In this document: positions 62,201-64,000 of the stretch, in pieces | Position numbering within the stretch: position 1 is the first letter of the stretch | Layout of the letters: each line of letters opens with the position of its first letter | NCBI GenBank assembly: GCA_026418175.1 | Contig: JAOABX010000005.1 | Coordinates: forward strand, 62,001 to 126,000 | DNA length: 64,000 nucleotides | Direction: 5' to 3' | From: Flavobacteriales bacterium | GTDB lineage: Bacteria; Bacteroidota; Bacteroidia; CAIKAF01 | Program-made: the position numbers and the translations under genes | The notes under the pieces: generated by a model | Database searches by the model: none | What the model saw: the letters and a program-made list of their open reading frames with translations, nothing else | Told to the model about the DNA's origin: nothing

Positions 62201-63978
62201 AATCCATTTCCTGCATTGAGGGTTACCTGATTTCCTTGACAGAACGCCAACGGTCCGGATGGATTAATATTTACATTTACTGGTGTTTGCTGTACTTGTG
62301 TAAATGCAGAAAAAACCCCACATCCATTATTGTCTATGGCATATACCCGGTAGTAACCGATTGTATCTGCTTGGTAGGTTTGTCCTGTTCCAACAATGGT
62401 TCCTCCCCTAAACCAAGTGTATGAAGAAAAACCAGGAGTAGCAGTAAAATTTACAATATTACCCGGACAAATTTGTTGAGTGGTATTTGGAGAAATAGAA
62501 ACAACCGGAGGACTTGCACATGGTAAAATCTTAACTACTGTTCGAAATACAGGCCCCCATTGATTGTTGGCTCCTTTAACCCGGACATTTAGAACCTGAA
62601 ATCCAGTATCCGGGAAAAAATTCCAGCTCTGCTTAAGCGCTTCTATAGCATTATTAAAATTACCATCTAATGCAAGCAATGGAAACCCATTTCCTTGTCC
62701 AGGATCGGTATTAAAGAAAAATTCACCCTGTTTTACTAAAATATTTCTTTTCGGTAATGAATCCGTTACTTGCAATATTGTTCTAAATACCGGCCCCCAT
62801 GTACCTAAGGTATCACGTACCCGAACATGTAAAATATGATTCCCTAATCCAGGTGCAGTCACTGAACGTAAGGCAGTTTCAATCGCATCGCTAAAGTTTC
62901 CATCAAACGCAAGTAATGGTGTGCCATTACCCGCTCCAGGATCGGTATCAAAAAATAATTCACCGCTTCTAATACGTATTGGACGTTTGGCTAAAAGATC
63001 AGACACATGAATAACCGTTCGAAACGTAGGCCCCCACGTTCCGGCATGGTCTCGCGTTCTAATATGCAATACATGATTACCTAAGCCAGGTAAACTACCA
63101 TTTTGTGTTACGCTTTCTACAGCATCATTAAAGTTTCCGTCAAAAGCCAACAAAATATTTCCATTCCCCTGGCCGGGGTCTGTGTTCCAAAAGTATTCAG
63201 CTTGACTTACCCTGATATTGCGAACATTGAGCGGATCGGTAACATTCACGATAGTTCGGAATACAGGCCCCCAAGTACCGGAATGGTCTTTTACACGAAC
63301 ATGCAGCGCATGCATCCCTATTGATGGTGCTGGGCTATTTCTTACAGCTGCCTCAATAGCATCGTTAAAATTACCATCGAACGCAAGCATGATGATTCCA
63401 TTTCCTGCACCCGGATCATTATCCCAAAACATCTCCGCTTCAGCAATTCTGATATTTCTTACAGATAAAGGATTAACCACATTTACTACATGTTTATACG
63501 TAGGACCCCATGTACCGTTATTATCCTGAACACGCATATGTAGCACATGCATACCTATAGTTGGCGAAGGTACTATTCCAGATGAAAGAACTTCAATTGC
63601 ATCATTAAAACTTCCATCTAAGGCAAGAAATGCCGTACCATTTCCAACACCGGGATCAGTATCCCAAAAAAACTCCCCGGCATTTACATTAATACTTCTA
63701 AGTGTAAGTGATGTAGTGGTATGAAATACATATCGGAAAACAGGCCCCCAAGTACCCACACTATCCCTAACACGAACATTGAGTGTATGAAAACCTGGAG
63801 ATCCGGGAGATATCCCATTTTTAAACAACGCTTCAATGACTGAATTGATGCTTCCATCCACTGCATTAACGGGAGTGCCAAGACCTACACCGGGATCTGT
63901 ATCAATGAAATATTCAGCTTGGCGCAATCCGCGTTGGGCTATAGTTGTTCCAAATGCAAACAACCATAACATCCACAT
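59245..63978 (-). CDS. Giant secreted repeat protein with T9SS type A signal (5' end may lie outside window)
   Basis: 1577 residues as far as the first ATG. The signal region is MWMLWLFAFGTTIAQ, but the frame continues upstream to the window edge (ATKKYILMWML), so the real start may be outside. From about residue 18 to 490 six repeats of about 78-80 residues share A-E-Y/F-F-W-D-T-D-P-G-x-G-N-G ... L-A-F-D-G-N-F-N-D-A-I-E ... H-V-L-H-V-R-V-R-D ... G-T-W-G-P-V-F-R. Then about 12-13 Ig-like modules (pattern FCxGxxVxLxAGxGFxSYQWxxG ... SGxYxVTVTN), and a C-terminal type A sorting signal (IYPNPNEGHFFIQG ... MSGKMLG ... AGMYFIRE). Probably a surface adhesin or long extracellular scaffold. Confidence 0.9.
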   Translation of the reverse strand: MWMLWLFAFGTTIAQRGLRQAEYFIDTDPGVGLGTPVNAVDGSINSVIEALFKNGISPGSPGFHTLNVRVRDSVGTWGPVFRYVFHTTTSLTLRSINVNAGEFFWDTDPGVGNGTAFLALDGSFNDAIEVLSSGIVPSPTIGMHVLHMRVQDNNGTWGPTYKHVVNVVNPLSVRNIRIAEAEMFWDNDPGAGNGIIMLAFDGNFNDAIEAAVRNSPAPSIGMHALHVRVKDHSGTWGPVFRTIVNVTDPLNVRNIRVSQAEYFWNTDPGQGNGNILLAFDGNFNDAVESVTQNGSLPGLGNHVLHIRTRDHAGTWGPTFRTVIHVSDLLAKRPIRIRSGELFFDTDPGAGNGTPLLAFDGNFSDAIETALRSVTAPGLGNHILHVRVRDTLGTWGPVFRTILQVTDSLPKRNILVKQGEFFFNTDPGQGNGFPLLALDGNFNNAIEALKQSWNFFPDTGFQVLNVRVKGANNQWGPVFRTVVKILPCASPPVVSISPNTTQQICPGNIVNFTATPGFSSYTWFRGGTIVGTGQTYQADTIGYYRVYAIDNNGCGVFSAFTQVQQTPVNVNINPSGPLAFCQGNQVTLNAGNGFVSYQWNTGHTTSAITVSSSGQYIVTVTNSNNCIAKDTVQVTVHNLPAVPLITSSGPTIFCPGGNVQLTVNSADTLYYWNTYATTQSITVANPGTYTVTVTNANNCTRTNSIVIQHYPQPISSYSNNVNICTGDSAQLFVNGGVSYQWLPVTGLSNASISNPKASPTTSTQYKVIVTGIGGCVDSALINVFVNPLPVVNASATIPTCEGQSLLLFANPSGAGSYSWIGPNGFVSATQNPVIASSNISHNGMYIVTATNPGGCFSKDTVIVSGINPSPTIAILGNTNLCLNDTLNLNVVPNGLTYQWTGPNGFSATTQSIQINQVNISNAGNYIVQAVNSNGCGATTQTNVNIGGGSFTLNLSGSNNICEGNAITINTSPSNLHYYNWTGPGGYVSTNQNVYISPAQVANSGWYKLVAGYTGNCSYTAKDSIYIQVNTQPVAQILNSQNNYCAGDSVQLTAGSGASNYLWTGPNGFISTQQNPWIYGLQGYHSGAYFLTATNASGCNSQTSFSITVNPAPLPNATTNAPILCVGDDLLLFANPAGMNYQWTGPNGFSSTDQNPIIDSATTAMQGTYFVTVSNMYGCSASTQTQVFISAHPQISIVNNTVFCEGQTLQLFSTPNGMATYQWTGPNNFNSPLQNPSIPQVDTLASGYYVLHVMNIYGCTDTDSIFMQVYPRPNITVSGTTAVCDGETIQLSVSPSGYAGYQWTGPSNYSSNLQNPSIPSATELMEGSYIVTVTNVYGCTDNDVLYVNVYQGPQVSVTFQSPLCEGETLSFNTIPSGMVSYTWSGPNGFTSNLEDPVINSVTTSHAGYYTVTVNNGLCNTTVSHMVMVNSMPNTAVLQTGTVLTSLQGGAAYQWLNCSNNSAILGEVSQTYTATANGSYAAVVILNGCIDTTACYDIVGLSLDDENTDWHWGIYPNPNEGHFFIQGTQPAVYELMDMSGKMLGVYEVYSYPYEVKVLLPAGMYFIREQKHGTVQKVVIK
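62485..63925 (-). repeat. Six tandem protein-coding repeats of about 78-80 residues
   Basis: Consensus xxxEYFWDTDPGxGNGxxLLAFDGNFNDAIExx...GxHVLHVRVRDxxGTWGPVFRTxVxVxDxLxxRNIxV. Each has a DxDPGxGxG loop that could bind calcium. The copies diverge, so they are old rather than recently amplified. Confidence 0.85.
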
Positions 63979-64000
63979 GAGTATATATTTTTTGGTTGCC

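Noticed and set aside
63218-63529. 103-codon plus-strand ORF in the giant repeat gene
   Set aside because: Antisense to the well-defined repeats and varying with their consensus; it is a shadow.
1-64000. tRNA, rRNA, CRISPR array, insertion sequence, phage or origin
   Set aside because: No cloverleaf-like segment, no spaced direct repeats of CRISPR type, no transposase or integrase motif, and no DnaA-box cluster was seen on reading both strands. Absence cannot be proven without tRNAscan, CRISPR and HMM searches.

Overview
The window is about 35-37% GC (estimated by eye) and carries protein-coding genes on both strands; I see no rRNA, tRNA, CRISPR array, insertion sequence or prophage. It comes from a member of the Bacteroidota. 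The evidence is SusC/RagA-style TonB-dependent receptors with a carboxypeptidase-regulatory N-domain, several secreted proteins with type IX secretion (T9SS) C-terminal signals of both type A and type B, Bacteroidota-only families (DUF4831, DUF5723), a periplasmic-propeller histidine kinase, and promoters with the TAnnTTTG -7 element and no Shine-Dalgarno. The lineage looks like an environmental, Chitinophagales/Flavobacteriales-like organism; I cannot place it more finely.

Layout. 1-4882: a truncated secreted protein and a TonB receptor that share an unusual TTAAC/GTTAA element, a TPR lipoprotein and a SUI1/eIF1-like factor. 4897-19796: T9SS-secreted proteins, a sodium/solute symporter, a DUF4831 protein, a GT4 glycosyltransferase, an FKBP isomerase, a second TonB receptor and a secreted esterase-like protein. 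19857-23704: a two-component system. 23887-28758: a flippase-like membrane protein, a GT2 glycosyltransferase, a probably damaged TlpA-like protein and a T9SS type B protein. 28904-34568: malate dehydrogenase, a secreted PHB-depolymerase-like esterase, a peroxiredoxin and a three-gene proton-translocating transhydrogenase. 34987-38883: a secreted HMA-like protein, a TonB receptor and an MFS transporter, probably a metal-handling unit. 38954-46885: the complete histidine operon. 46951-59189: a DUF5723 outer-membrane protein, an NhaD antiporter, an M42-like peptidase, a barrel protein, sucD, a Rieske oxygenase overlapping a carotenoid-type FAD desaturase, the gmhA/hldE1 heptose genes, an EamA transporter and a DUF2797 protein. 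59245-64000: a giant repeat protein ending in a T9SS signal.

The most informative segment is the histidine operon. Its leader encodes a 17-residue peptide with three His codons in five positions. This is followed by a perfect 12-bp terminator hairpin whose 5' arm can instead pair with the leader-peptide stop-codon region, a complete ribosome-mediated attenuator readable from sequence alone. The operon (hisG-D-C-B-[TrpG/PabA-like]-H-A-F-IE) also contains a second glutamine amidotransferase of the anthranilate/aminodeoxychorismate synthase type, with 4-nt overlaps on both sides.

Many apparent TTG-initiated N-terminal extensions turn out to lie inside the -7 promoter element, so I moved those starts to the ATG about 17-21 nt downstream. 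Positions of domains are estimates made by reading the translated proteins; no database search was run.
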